Source of the DNA: Janthinobacterium sp. TND4EL3
Lineage (GTDB): Bacteria; Pseudomonadota; Gammaproteobacteria; Burkholderiales; Burkholderiaceae_D
NCBI RefSeq assembly: GCF_900156175.1
Contig: NZ_FTMV01000020.1
Coordinates: 1-64,000 of the forward strand
Direction: 5' to 3'
Length of the DNA: 64,000 bases
Part shown: positions 8,325-17,445 of the stretch, in pieces
Layout of the letters: each line of letters opens with the position of its first letter
Position numbering within the stretch: position 1 is the first letter of the stretch
Translations under genes and position numbers: made by a program
Notes under the pieces: model-generated
The model's database searches: none
Told to the model about the DNA's origin: nothing
Seen by the model: the letters and a program-made list of their open reading frames with translations, nothing else

Positions 8325-10007
8325 ATGGACAAGATTTGGTTGAAGTCGTACCCGGACAGCGTTCCCGCAGAGATTGACTGCACGCAATACCGTTCCGTCA
8401 CGCATTTGCTGGAGGAGTCCTTCCAGAAATATGCGGACCGCAATGCCTTCGTGTGCATGGATAAATTCCTTACCTACCGCGAACTCGACAAGCTGTCGCT
8501 GCAGATGGGCGCCTGGCTGCAAAGCAAGGGCTTGCAACGGGGCGCGCGCGTGGCGATCATGCTGCCCAACGTGCTCCAATACCCGGTCGCCATGGCGGCG
8601 ATCCTGCGCGCCGGCTACACGGTGGTCAACGTCAATCCCCTGTACACGCCGCGTGAATTGCAGCACCAGTTGATCGATTCGGGCAGCGAAGCGATCATCG
8701 TGCTGGAAAATTTTGCCACCACGGTCGAGCAGGTGCTGCCGCATACCCAGGTCAAGCACGTGATCGTTGCCACCATGGGCGACTTGCTGGGCGGCTTGAA
8801 GGGGACGATCGTCAATTTCGTCGTGCGCAAGATCAAGAAAATGGTGCCCGCGTTTTCCTTGCCGACCGCCATCAGCTTCAACAAGATGCTGGCCGAAGGC
8901 GCGCGCCTGACCTTGAAACCGGTAGAGCAGGGCCATGACGATATCGTCTTCCTGCAATACACGGGCGGTACGACGGGCGTGTCGAAAGGTGCGATGTTGT
9001 TGCACCGCAATGTGATTGCCAACGTGCTGCAGAACGAGGCGTGGATGGCGCCCGTGATGACCAAGGAAATGCGCGCCACGTCGATGGGCTTCATGTGCGC
9101 CTTGCCCCTGTATCACATCTATTCGCTGACGGTCAGCGCCCTGATGGGCATGCGTCTGGGCGGCATGTGCGTGCTGATTCCGAATCCGCGCGACATCCCC
9201 GGCTTCGTCAAGGAATTGAGCAAGCACAAGATCGTCGTCTTCCCGGCCGTCAATACTCTGTACAACGCGCTGCTGAACAATGCCGACTTTGCCAAGCTCG
9301 ATTTTTCCAGCTACAAAGTGTGCAATGGCGGCGGCATGGCCCTGCAGCGCAACGTGGCCGAACGCTGGCTGAAACTGACGGGCTGCCCGCTGATCGAAGG
9401 CTATGGCATGTCGGAAACGTCGCCCGTGGTGACGGGCAACCGCGTCGATATCACGGAATTTACGGGCACCATCGGCTTGCCTTTCCCGTCGACGGAAGTG
9501 GCCATTTTGAACGATGACGGCGTGGAAGTGCCGCTGGGCGAGCCGGGCGAAATCGCCGTGCGCGGCCCGCAAGTGATGGCGGGATATTGGCAGCGTCCGG
9601 ACGAGACGGCCAAGTCGATGACGGCCGACGGCTATTTCAAGACGGGCGACGTGGGCGTCATGGACGAGCGCGGCTATGTGAAGATCGTCGACCGCAAGAA
9701 AGACATGATCATCGTTTCCGGCTTCAATGTGTATCCGAACGAGGTGGAAGACGTGGTCGCATCGTGCCCGGGCGTGCTCGAATGCGCCTGCATCGGCGTG
9801 CCGGACGCCAACTCGGGCGAAGCCGTGAAAGTGTTTGTCGTGCGCAAGGATCCGAACCTGACGGTGGAACAGATCCGCGAGCATTGCAAGCATGAATTGA
9901 CAGCGTACAAGAAGCCGAAATACATCGAGTTCCGCGATGAATTGCCGAAAACCAACGTCGGCAAGATCTTGCGCCGTCAATTACGCGACGAAAAGAAGGT
10001 TGCCTAG
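8325..10007 (+). CDS. fadD: Long-chain fatty acid--CoA ligase, copy 2
   Basis: 560-residue paralogue of the preceding gene, the same length and colinear throughout: the P-loop YTGGTTGVSKGA again starts at residue 212. By eye roughly three quarters of residues are identical, with differences concentrated in the acyl-binding middle (residues 170-300), so a shift in chain-length preference is plausible. It has its own ribosome site (GAGGCGAG before 8325). The stop lies three bases from the stop of the convergent phosphatase gene. Tandem retention suggests distinct roles or regulation rather than a recent accident, since third positions have diverged. Confidence 0.92.
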   Translation: MDKIWLKSYPDSVPAEIDCTQYRSVTHLLEESFQKYADRNAFVCMDKFLTYRELDKLSLQMGAWLQSKGLQRGARVAIMLPNVLQYPVAMAAILRAGYTVVNVNPLYTPRELQHQLIDSGSEAIIVLENFATTVEQVLPHTQVKHVIVATMGDLLGGLKGTIVNFVVRKIKKMVPAFSLPTAISFNKMLAEGARLTLKPVEQGHDDIVFLQYTGGTTGVSKGAMLLHRNVIANVLQNEAWMAPVMTKEMRATSMGFMCALPLYHIYSLTVSALMGMRLGGMCVLIPNPRDIPGFVKELSKHKIVVFPAVNTLYNALLNNADFAKLDFSSYKVCNGGGMALQRNVAERWLKLTGCPLIEGYGMSETSPVVTGNRVDITEFTGTIGLPFPSTEVAILNDDGVEVPLGEPGEIAVRGPQVMAGYWQRPDETAKSMTADGYFKTGDVGVMDERGYVKIVDRKKDMIIVSGFNVYPNEVEDVVASCPGVLECACIGVPDANSGEAVKVFVVRKDPNLTVEQIREHCKHELTAYKKPKYIEFRDELPKTNVGKILRRQLRDEKKVA

Positions 10008-10010
10008 GCT

Positions 10011-11600
10011 TTAACTCTGCAATCCCGCCTTGCCGTCCTGGACGGTAAAGCGGGCCAGTGTCGCGATGCCGGATGCGCTGTCGCGCACATTCTCCAGGCC
10101 CTGGAACAGGGTCGTCGTCTTCTCCGGCGTGATTTCCATCAATATATAGCCGCGCTTGTCGCTGCGCCCGTAGCGGATGTGCGGATTCATCGCCACATAC
10201 TGCTCGGTGCGCGCCTGCGGACGGGAACTCGACGTGATTGAGGTGCCGCAAAACTCGGTCGCCAGCACGGGATTATCCTTGCCGGTAGGGCGCATGGCGT
10301 TGCGGCTCAGTTCCGTGGCATAGAACGTGTGCACGTCGCCCGACAGCACCAGCGGGTTGCGGGCCTGGCTGCTGCGCAAGGCGTCGAGCAGGTGCTGGCG
10401 CGCCATCGGGTAGCCATCCCAGCCGTCGGTCCAGACGCGCTCGTCGCCGGGCCGCACGATGGGCACCTGGCTCGATTGCGCCATCAGGGTTTGCTGCGCC
10501 AGGATATTCCAGTGCGCGGGAGAAGCATCGAGCCCGGCTTGCAGCCAGCGCTGCTGTTCTTCGCCCAGCATGGTGCGGCCCGGTTTCAGCAAGTCGGGGC
10601 AGTTGCGCGTGGTGACGGAATTCGAGCCGCCGCGGCCCGGCTTGGCGCACGCATGGTAGGCACGGTATTGCCGGTCGTCGAGCACGTGGAAGCGTGCCAG
10701 GCGGCCCCAGTCGTAGCGCTGGTAGATGCGCATGTCGACAAAGCCCCTTCTGCCCAGCGGCAGCAGGCGCAGCGGCATATGTTCATAAAACGCCTGGTAG
10801 GCGGCCGCGCGACGCTGCAAGAAGGTGGGCGTGAGCAACTCGTCGCGGTCGTTGCCGTAGTCGTTGGCCACTTCATGGTCGTCCCAGGTGACGATCCACG
10901 GCGCCGCCAGGTGCGCGCCCTGCAAATCCCGGTCGCTCTTGTATTGCGCATAGCGGGCGCGGTACTCGTCCAGGCTGAAACTTTCATGCGTGCGCATGGC
11001 CCGGTCCGGGTGCTGCAGCTGGTACGGCCCCCATTCATAGATGTAATCGCCGAGAAAGGCCACCAGGTCGGGCGCTGCCGCGGCGATATGCCGGTGCGCC
11101 GCATACGCGCCGAATTCCCAGTGCTGGCACGAGGCGACGGCCAGCTTCAGCGACGCGGGCAGGGCATCGGCGGCGGGCGCCGTGCGCGTGCGGCCCACGG
11201 GACTGACGGCGTCGCCCAGCATGAAGCGGTACCAGTACCAGCGGCCGGGCGCCAGGCCGCCCGCGTCGACATGCACGCTGTGCGCGAGCGCCGGCGTGGC
11301 TGTCGCTTGTCCCTTGGCGGCGATGCGCCGGAAAGCCTCGTCTTCGGCCACTTCCCAGCGCACGTTCAGGGCGATGGCGGGCGTGGCAGCGGCCTGCAGC
11401 GGGTCGTAGCAGATGCGCGTCCACAGCACGACCGCATCGGGCAAGGGCGAGCCGGAGGCGACGCCGAGTGAAAACGGATAAGCCGTGCCGTTCAGGCGCG
11501 TGGCGGCGCTGGCGCTGGAACCGGACAGCATGGTGCCGGCGGCGGCCAGCGAGACTATGCGCGCAGCGCTGTGCAGGAAGATGCGGCGCTGGCTATCCAT
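10011..11600 (-). CDS. phoD: PhoD-family alkaline phosphatase, Tat-exported
   Basis: 529-residue phosphodiesterase/phosphomonoesterase expected in the periplasm or outside the cell. The N-terminus carries a twin-arginine signal (QRRIFLHSA, residues 4-12, then a hydrophobic stretch to ASA near residue 33). An N-terminal Ig-like PhoD domain (SLGVASGSPLPDAVVLWTR) precedes the metallophosphatase domain. Metal-site motifs are LGDYIYEWG, TWDDHEVANDYGND and LSGDVHTFY. The enzyme normally releases phosphate from phosphodiesters using calcium and iron. No Pho box is evident to me in the short upstream spacer. It converges on fadD copy 2. Confidence 0.92.
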   Translation of the reverse strand: MDSQRRIFLHSAARIVSLAAAGTMLSGSSASAATRLNGTAYPFSLGVASGSPLPDAVVLWTRICYDPLQAAATPAIALNVRWEVAEDEAFRRIAAKGQATATPALAHSVHVDAGGLAPGRWYWYRFMLGDAVSPVGRTRTAPAADALPASLKLAVASCQHWEFGAYAAHRHIAAAAPDLVAFLGDYIYEWGPYQLQHPDRAMRTHESFSLDEYRARYAQYKSDRDLQGAHLAAPWIVTWDDHEVANDYGNDRDELLTPTFLQRRAAAYQAFYEHMPLRLLPLGRRGFVDMRIYQRYDWGRLARFHVLDDRQYRAYHACAKPGRGGSNSVTTRNCPDLLKPGRTMLGEEQQRWLQAGLDASPAHWNILAQQTLMAQSSQVPIVRPGDERVWTDGWDGYPMARQHLLDALRSSQARNPLVLSGDVHTFYATELSRNAMRPTGKDNPVLATEFCGTSITSSSRPQARTEQYVAMNPHIRYGRSDKRGYILMEITPEKTTTLFQGLENVRDSASGIATLARFTVQDGKAGLQS

Positions 11601-11624
11601 ACCGGCTGAAAATAAAACGTCAGA

Positions 11625-12065
11625 TTATTGCGACAACAAGGTCTCGATGGGCGGCACCTTGCGCGGCTTGCGGTCGGAGTCCGTCGCCACGTAGATCAGG
11701 GTTGCTTCCGTGACTTTCACGATGCAGGCCTGCAGGCGGTTGCGCTCCGCATACACCTCGACATTGACGGTGATCGAGGTGTTGCCGACCTTGACGATAT
11801 CGGCGTAGAAGGATAGCAGATCGCCGACGAACACGGGGTTTTTGAAGACGAAGGAATTGACGGCGATGGTGGCGACACGGCCGTTGGCGCGCCGCGTGGC
11901 CGGCAGGGAACCGGCGATATCGACTTGCGCCATGATCCAGCCGCCGAAGACGTCGCCGTACACATTGGCGTCCGATGGCGCGGGCATCATGCGCAGTTCG
12001 GGCATTTTTCCGGCGGGCAGGCCGGAGGCGAGGCAGTTGTCGGGGCGGTCGGGGGAGGTGCTCAT
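11625..12065 (-). CDS. Acyl-CoA thioesterase, hot-dog fold (YciA/BACH type)
   Basis: 146-residue single hot-dog domain that hydrolyses acyl-CoA to free acid and CoA. Family signatures are the start of the central helix (ANVYGDVFGGWIMAQVD, residues 33-49), with the catalytic Asp49, and the strand AVNSFVFKNPVFVGDLL. It lies 24 bases upstream of, and in the same direction as, the PhoD gene. That places it in an acyl-CoA neighbourhood with the two ligases. It is divergent from the ABC exporter at 12127 across 61 bases that must hold both promoters. Confidence 0.88.
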   Translation of the reverse strand: MSTSPDRPDNCLASGLPAGKMPELRMMPAPSDANVYGDVFGGWIMAQVDIAGSLPATRRANGRVATIAVNSFVFKNPVFVGDLLSFYADIVKVGNTSITVNVEVYAERNRLQACIVKVTEATLIYVATDSDRKPRKVPPIETLLSQ

Positions 12066-12126
12066 CTTTTATTCTCATGAAAGGCTACAATTGCTGCGAT
12101 TGAACCATAAAAAGCCGACCTTCGCC

Positions 12127-13980
12127 ATGCGCCGCTCCCAGACTCCCCCTCCGCCCCGCTCGCCAGCTTCCGCCAGCCACAGCGATTTCGCCACCATCAA
12201 GACCTTGCTGCCGTACCTGTGGGTCTACAAATGGCGAGTATTGCTGGCGCTGCTATGCCTGGTGGGCGCCAAGCTGGCCAACGTGGGCGTGCCGCTGATC
12301 CTGAAAAAACTCGTCGACGCCATGACGATCACGGCCGCGCATCCGCAAGCGCTGCTGGTGCTGCCCGTGGGCTTGCTGGTGGCCTACGGCTTGCTGCGCC
12401 TGTCGACCACCTTGTTTACGGAACTGCGCGAATTCCTGTTCGCCCGGGTCACGCAGCGGGCCGTGCGCACCATCGCCCTGCAAGTGTTCCGCCACCTGCA
12501 TGCCTTGTCCCTGCGTTTTCATTTGAACCGCCAGACGGGCGGCATGACGCGCGATATCGAACGGGGCACGCGCAGCGTCGGCTCGCTCATTTCCTACACC
12601 CTGTTCAACATCCTGCCGACCCTGGTGGAAATCACCCTCGTGCTCGGCTACCTTGTCTTGCATTACGACATCTGGTTCACCGTGATCACGGCCGTGGCGC
12701 TGGTGTCGTACATCGCGTTTACCGTGCTGGTGACGAACTGGCGCACGCATTTCCGCCGCACCATGAACGACCTCGATTCAAAAGCCAATACCAAGGCCAT
12801 CGATTCGCTGATCAACTATGAAACCGTAAAATATTTCGGTAACGAGGATTACGAAGCGAAGCGCTACGACGAAGGCTTGCAGCGCTACGAATCGGCAGCC
12901 GTGAAATCGCAGACTTCCTTGTCCTTGCTCAATACGGGCCAGTCGCTGATCATCGCCACGGCCGTGACTTTAATTCTCTGGCGCGCCACCGTGGGCGTGA
13001 TCGCCGGCACGATGACCCTGGGCGACCTGGTGCTGGTGAACGCCTTCATGATCCAGCTGTACATTCCCCTCAATTTCCTCGGTGTCATTTACCGCGAAAT
13101 CAAGCAAAGCCTGGCGGACATGGAACGCCTGTTTTCCCTGCTGAACGAAAACCGCGAAATCGCCGATACGCCGGACGCCAAACCGCTCGTCACGCGCGGT
13201 GCGGCCGTGCGTTTCGACCACGTGGATTTCAGCTATGAAGCCAAGCGGCAAATCCTGTTCGACGTCAATTTCCAGATACCGGCCGGCACCACCACAGCCG
13301 TGGTGGGCCACAGCGGCTCGGGCAAGTCGACCTTGTCGCGTTTGCTGTTCCGCTTCTATGAAGTCGACGGGGGCGGCATTACCATCGATGGCCAGGACTT
13401 GCGCGCCGTCACCCAGGACTCCCTGCGCGCCGCCATCGGCATCGTGCCGCAGGATACGGTGCTGTTCAACGACACCATCGAATACAACATCGCCTACGGC
13501 AAGCCGGGCGCCAGCAAGGAGGCCATCGTGGCGGCGGCCAAGGCCGCGTCAATCCATGACTTTATTGAAAGCTTGCCAGATGGTTACAGCTCCATGGTGG
13601 GCGAGCGAGGGCTGAAACTGTCGGGCGGCGAAAAGCAGCGCGTGGCGATTGCCCGCACCCTGCTGAAAGACCCGGCCATCCTGATCTTCGATGAGGCCAC
13701 CTCGGCACTCGATTCGAAGGCCGAACAGGCGATCCAGGCGCAGCTGAAGGACATTGCCAGGAATCGCACCACCCTGGTCATTGCGCACCGGCTGTCGACG
13801 GTGGCCGACGCCCAGCAAATCCTCGTGCTCGACCATGGCCGCATCGTCGAGCGGGGCACGCATCCGCAATTGCTGGTGCTCGACGGGTTGTACGCGCAGA
13901 TGTGGCAACGCCAGCAGGCAAATCTGGACGACGAGGCGGAAGAGGACGACGCGCTGGCGGGCTTGGCTCCGGCAAAATAA
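12127..13980 (+). CDS. ABC transporter, fused permease-ATPase (Atm1/HMT1-type exporter)
   Basis: 617-residue half-transporter working as a homodimer in the inner membrane. A proline-rich N-terminus is followed by six membrane helices (about residues 40-320). The nucleotide-binding domain has Walker A GHSGSGKST at 394-402, signature LSGGEKQR at about 498 and Walker B ILIFDEATSALDS at about 516-528. The N-terminal membrane pattern and the motif KALINYETVKYFGNE-like segment (DSLINYETVKYFGNE) are characteristic of mitochondrial Atm1 and bacterial heavy-metal/glutathione-conjugate exporters. The frame is open 95 codons upstream, but that part overlaps the thioesterase on the other strand and looks like noise. 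No clear ribosome site is visible at 12127, so the start is moderately secure. Confidence 0.88.
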   Translation: MRRSQTPPPPRSPASASHSDFATIKTLLPYLWVYKWRVLLALLCLVGAKLANVGVPLILKKLVDAMTITAAHPQALLVLPVGLLVAYGLLRLSTTLFTELREFLFARVTQRAVRTIALQVFRHLHALSLRFHLNRQTGGMTRDIERGTRSVGSLISYTLFNILPTLVEITLVLGYLVLHYDIWFTVITAVALVSYIAFTVLVTNWRTHFRRTMNDLDSKANTKAIDSLINYETVKYFGNEDYEAKRYDEGLQRYESAAVKSQTSLSLLNTGQSLIIATAVTLILWRATVGVIAGTMTLGDLVLVNAFMIQLYIPLNFLGVIYREIKQSLADMERLFSLLNENREIADTPDAKPLVTRGAAVRFDHVDFSYEAKRQILFDVNFQIPAGTTTAVVGHSGSGKSTLSRLLFRFYEVDGGGITIDGQDLRAVTQDSLRAAIGIVPQDTVLFNDTIEYNIAYGKPGASKEAIVAAAKAASIHDFIESLPDGYSSMVGERGLKLSGGEKQRVAIARTLLKDPAILIFDEATSALDSKAEQAIQAQLKDIARNRTTLVIAHRLSTVADAQQILVLDHGRIVERGTHPQLLVLDGLYAQMWQRQQANLDDEAEEDDALAGLAPAK

Positions 13981-14028
13981 ATCGGAAATGGGAAATCAGT
14001 AGGAAAAATGCTACAGCCGCGCTGATTC

Positions 14029-14044
14029 GGGCACGCGCATAGCG
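14029..14044 (+). promoter_or_regulatory. Possible sigma-54 promoter upstream of gltI
   Basis: GGGCACGCGCATAGCG fits the GG-N10-GC spacing of sigma-54 promoters. It matches TGGCAC well but TTGCA poorly. It lies about 130 bases before gltI in a 193-base spacer. Acidic amino acid importers of pseudomonads are known to use sigma-54 with the AauR activator. No such activator gene is in this window. Confidence 0.25.
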
Positions 14045-14173
14045 CCTATTTGATGGCAATCGCAGAAAACGGCTGGTCCGGCGCTGAAAATGAAATAAAA
14101 TTAATTCCATTGGTGGCGTCTGCACCACAGTTGTTTCGTCCGGCACCGCCGGTTTGTCCGCCCAGGAGAATTT

Positions 14174-15130
14174 ATGAAATTGACCAAAATCATCGCCACG
14201 CTGCTCAGCGTCGGTGTCATCGGCAGCATGTCGCCAGTCCAGGCTCAGGAATTGACCGGCACCTTGGCCAAGATCAAGAAAGCCGGTTCCGTCACCCTCG
14301 GCGTGCGCGACGGCTCCGTGCCCTTCTCCTATCTCGATGACAAGCAGCAATACCAGGGCTATTCGATCGACCTGTGCATGAAAGTCGTCACGGCCCTGCA
14401 AAAACACCTGGGCATGAGCGAACTGAAGGTGGTGATGAGTCCCGTCACCTCGGCCAACCGCATCCCGCTGATGGCCAACGGCACCATCGACCTCGAATGC
14501 GGCTCGACGACGAATAATCTGGAGCGCCAGCAGCAGGTGGCGTTCGCCCCCACCATGTTCGTCATCGGCAACCGCGTGCTGTCGAAAAAATCCTCGAACA
14601 TCAAGACCCTGGAGGACTTGCGCGGCAAGACCCTGGTGGCCACGGCTGGCACGTCGACCATCAAGCAGATGACGATTTTGAACAAGGAAAAGAACCTGGG
14701 CATGACGATTGCCGTCGGCAAGGATCATCCCGAGTCCTTCCTGATGCTGGAAACGGGCCGCGCGGTGGCCGAAGCCAACGACGACATTTTGCTGGCGTCG
14801 CAAGTGGCCAACTCGAAGAACCCGAACGACTACGAAATCACCAAGGAAGCGCTGTCCGTCGAGCCGTACGGCATCATGCTGCGCAAGGGCGACCCGGCCT
14901 TCAAGAAAGTGGTCGACGATGCGCTGATCCGCCTGTACAAGAGCGACGACATCAACCGCATTTACGCGAAATGGTTTACCTCGCCGATCCCGCCGAAAAA
15001 CATCAACCTGAAATTCCCCATGCCGCCGCAATTGAAAGCCGTGTTCATGAATCCGACCGACTCCGGTGACCCGGCCGCGTATGCGGCCGTGCCAGAAGCG
15101 CAGAAGACTTCGGACAAACGGAAAAAGTAA
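14174..15130 (+). CDS. gltI: Glutamate/aspartate ABC transporter, periplasmic binding protein
   Basis: 318-residue solute-binding protein. The signal peptide is residues 1-24, ending SPVQA. It is followed by a family 3 solute-binding domain (GSVTLGVRDGSVPFSYLD, DLCMKVV, then IDLECGSTTNNLERQ, the typical dicarboxylic amino acid pocket segment). E. coli GltI is slightly shorter (about 302); the extra length is a charged C-terminal tail (QKTSDKRKK). AGGAGAA precedes the ATG. It is first gene of gltIJKL, separated from gltJ by a stable hairpin, so binding protein is probably made in excess over the permease. Confidence 0.93.
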   Translation: MKLTKIIATLLSVGVIGSMSPVQAQELTGTLAKIKKAGSVTLGVRDGSVPFSYLDDKQQYQGYSIDLCMKVVTALQKHLGMSELKVVMSPVTSANRIPLMANGTIDLECGSTTNNLERQQQVAFAPTMFVIGNRVLSKKSSNIKTLEDLRGKTLVATAGTSTIKQMTILNKEKNLGMTIAVGKDHPESFLMLETGRAVAEANDDILLASQVANSKNPNDYEITKEALSVEPYGIMLRKGDPAFKKVVDDALIRLYKSDDINRIYAKWFTSPIPPKNINLKFPMPPQLKAVFMNPTDSGDPAAYAAVPEAQKTSDKRKK

Positions 15131-15146
15131 AGATTGCGTAACAAAC

Positions 15147-15166
15147 CGGGAGGCGCAAGCCTCCCG
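15147..15166 (+). other. Intercistronic GCAA-tetraloop hairpin, gltI-gltJ
   Basis: CGGGAGGC and GCCTCCCG form a perfect 8-bp stem around a GCAA tetraloop, 16 bases after the gltI stop. The following bases (ATTCATTT) make a poor T-run, so read-through into gltJ is expected. Such elements commonly protect the binding-protein mRNA from 3' exonucleases. Confidence 0.7.
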
Positions 15167-15228
15167 ATTCATTTGCGGGGCGGGTGGCCGGCTGGCTGCC
15201 GTCCTTGGGCTGCACGGGAAGGATGATC

Positions 15229-15978
15229 ATGAATTACAACTGGAATTGGCGCATTTTCTGGGAGATTTCTCCCGATGGCGTGGGCACGTATATGGACACG
15301 CTGTGGTCCGGCCTGATCTGGACACTGGCCACGGCCGGTGCGGCCTGGATCATGGCGCTGATCCTGGGCCTGGTGATCGGCACCGTGCGCACCTTGCCGA
15401 ATAAATGGGTGGTGGGCGTGGCCAATGCCTACGTCGAACTGTTCCGCAACGTGCCGCTGCTGGTGCAGATGTTCCTCTGGTATTTCGTCATGCCGGAACT
15501 GCTGCCGCCCGACCTGGGTACCTGGGTCAAGTCGCTGCCGAATGCGCCGTTCGTCACGGCCGTGCTGTGCTTGGGCTTTTTCACCTCCTCGCGCGTGGCC
15601 GTGCAGGTGACGACGGGCATCGAGGCGCTGCCGCGCGGGCAGAAACTGGCCGGCACGGCGCTGGGCCTGACCCTGCCGCAAACCTACCGTTTCATTTTGC
15701 TGCCGATGGCCGCGCGCGTCATCATGCCGCCGCTGACCAGCGAGTTTTTGAACATCATCAAGAACAGTTCCGTGGCGCTGACCATCGGCCTGATCGAACT
15801 GACGGCCAGCGCGCGCGCCATCCAGGAGTTTTCCTTCCAGGTGTTCGAGGCATTTTCGGCCGCCACCATCATCTACATCGTCGTCAACCTGCTGGTCGTG
15901 GTACTGATGCACCTGATCGAGAAAAAGGTCGCCATCCCCGGCTTCATCGTCGCCGGCGCCAAGACGGGAGGACACTGA
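15229..15978 (+). CDS. gltJ: Glutamate/aspartate ABC transporter, permease
   Basis: 249-residue inner membrane permease of the HisMQ type (E. coli GltJ about 246). It has five or so membrane segments and the cytoplasmic EAA loop: EALPRGQKLAGTALGLTLPQ. The amphipathic N-terminus (NWNWRIFWEISPDG) is typical of GltJ. The start at 15229 follows GGGAAGGA; the frame is open 15 codons upstream but without a site. The gene ends one base before gltK, implying translational coupling. Confidence 0.92.
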   Translation: MNYNWNWRIFWEISPDGVGTYMDTLWSGLIWTLATAGAAWIMALILGLVIGTVRTLPNKWVVGVANAYVELFRNVPLLVQMFLWYFVMPELLPPDLGTWVKSLPNAPFVTAVLCLGFFTSSRVAVQVTTGIEALPRGQKLAGTALGLTLPQTYRFILLPMAARVIMPPLTSEFLNIIKNSSVALTIGLIELTASARAIQEFSFQVFEAFSAATIIYIVVNLLVVVLMHLIEKKVAIPGFIVAGAKTGGH

Positions 15979-15979
15979 T

Positions 15980-16672
15980 ATGTTCGGCAATTTCGACTTC
16001 GATGTCATCTCCCGCTCGTGGGTCTACCTGTTCCAGACCGGCATGGTCTTCACCCTGAAACTGACGGCGCTGGCCATGGTGGGCGGCATCGTGCTGGGCA
16101 CCGTGCTGGCGCTGATGCGCCTGTCCGGCAACCGCATCATCTCGGGCGTGGCGTCGAGCTACGTCAACCTGATACGCTCGATCCCGCTGGTGCTGGTGAT
16201 CTTCTGGTTCTACTTCCTGGTGCCGTATATCGCCGCCTGGGTCATCGGCGCCAACGAACCGGTGAAAGTGGGCGCGTTTTCTTCCGCGCTGATCACCTTC
16301 ATCATGTTCGAGGCGGCCTACTATTGCGAGATCATGCGCAGCGGCATCCAGTCGATCCCGCGCGGCCAGGTGTGGGCGGGCCAGGCGCTGGGCATGAACT
16401 ACCGGCAGACCATGGGCAACATCGTGTTGCCGCAGGCCTTCCGCAACATGATTCCCGTGCTGCTGACGCAGACCATCGTGCTGTTCCAGGACGTGTCGCT
16501 CGTGTACGTGCTGTCGATTCCCGATTTCGTCGGCGCCGCCTCGAAAATCGCGCAGCGCGACGGCCGCCTGGTGGAAATGTACGTGTTTGTCGCCGTCGTG
16601 TATTTCGTGCTGTGCTATGCCTTGTCGTTCCTGGTAAAACGCCTGCAGAAACGCGTCGCCATCATTCGCTAA
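15980..16672 (+). CDS. gltK: Glutamate/aspartate ABC transporter, permease
   Basis: 230-residue inner membrane permease that pairs with GltJ. Membrane helices surround the EAA loop segment SIPRGQVWAGQALGMNYRQT. The YYCEIMRSGIQ stretch just before it is conserved in the HisMQ family. GGGAGGA lies upstream of the ATG within the end of gltJ. Length agrees with E. coli GltK (224). Confidence 0.92.
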   Translation: MFGNFDFDVISRSWVYLFQTGMVFTLKLTALAMVGGIVLGTVLALMRLSGNRIISGVASSYVNLIRSIPLVLVIFWFYFLVPYIAAWVIGANEPVKVGAFSSALITFIMFEAAYYCEIMRSGIQSIPRGQVWAGQALGMNYRQTMGNIVLPQAFRNMIPVLLTQTIVLFQDVSLVYVLSIPDFVGAASKIAQRDGRLVEMYVFVAVVYFVLCYALSFLVKRLQKRVAIIR

Positions 16673-16691
16673 CCGTAAAAGAAAGAACAAG

Positions 16692-17417
16692 ATGATTGAA
16701 CTCAATAACGTCAGCAAATGGTATGGCCAGTTCCAGGTACTGACCGATTGCACCACCAATGTCGCCAAGGGCGACGTGATGGTCATTTGCGGCCCGTCCG
16801 GCTCCGGCAAGTCGACCCTGATCAAGACCGTCAACGGCCTGGAACCGATCCAGCAGGGGCAGATCATCGTCGACGGCATCACCGTCAACGACCCGAAGAC
16901 GAATCTGTCGAAACTGCGCGCGCGCATCGGCATGGTGTTCCAGAATTTCGAGCTGTTCCCGCATCTGTCGATCCGCGAAAACCTGACCATCGGCCAGATC
17001 AAGGTGCTCGGCCGCAGTGCCGACGAAGCCAATGCCAAGGGCTTGAAATACCTGGACCGCGTGGGCCTGCTGTCGCAGCAGGACAAGTTTCCGGGCCAGC
17101 TGTCGGGCGGCCAGCAGCAGCGCGTGGCGATCGCCCGCGCGCTGTCGATGGACCCGATCGCCATGCTGTTCGACGAGCCCACGTCGGCGCTCGATCCGGA
17201 GATGATCAACGAGGTGCTCGACGTGATGGTGGGCCTGGCGCAGGAAGGCATGACGATGATGGTCGTCACGCACGAAATGGGTTTTGCCCGGCGCGTGGCG
17301 AACCGCATCGTCTTCATGGACCAGGGCAAGATCATCGAGGATTGCAGCAAGGACGACTTCTTCAACACGACACGCTCGGACCGGGCGCGCGATTTCCTCG
17401 CCAAGATCATCCATTAA
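16692..17417 (+). CDS. gltL: Glutamate/aspartate ABC transporter, ATP-binding protein
   Basis: 241-residue ATPase, the same length as E. coli GltL. Walker A is GPSGSGKST (about residues 36-44), the signature LSGGQQQRVAIARAL, and Walker B MLFDEPTSALDPE. A switch His is in VVTHEMGF. It completes the gltIJKL importer, 19 bases after gltK. Confidence 0.94.
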   Translation: MIELNNVSKWYGQFQVLTDCTTNVAKGDVMVICGPSGSGKSTLIKTVNGLEPIQQGQIIVDGITVNDPKTNLSKLRARIGMVFQNFELFPHLSIRENLTIGQIKVLGRSADEANAKGLKYLDRVGLLSQQDKFPGQLSGGQQQRVAIARALSMDPIAMLFDEPTSALDPEMINEVLDVMVGLAQEGMTMMVVTHEMGFARRVANRIVFMDQGKIIEDCSKDDFFNTTRSDRARDFLAKIIH

Positions 17418-17445
17418 TTTTCCATCACCTTGAAGTTGAGTACGA

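Noticed and set aside
6903-9980. Very long open frame on the minus strand antisense to both fadD genes
   Set aside because: It is the mirror of high-GC codon usage in fadD. Its composition (His/Arg/Ala/Gln-rich) is unlike any family, and it spans two sense genes and their spacer without a ribosome site.
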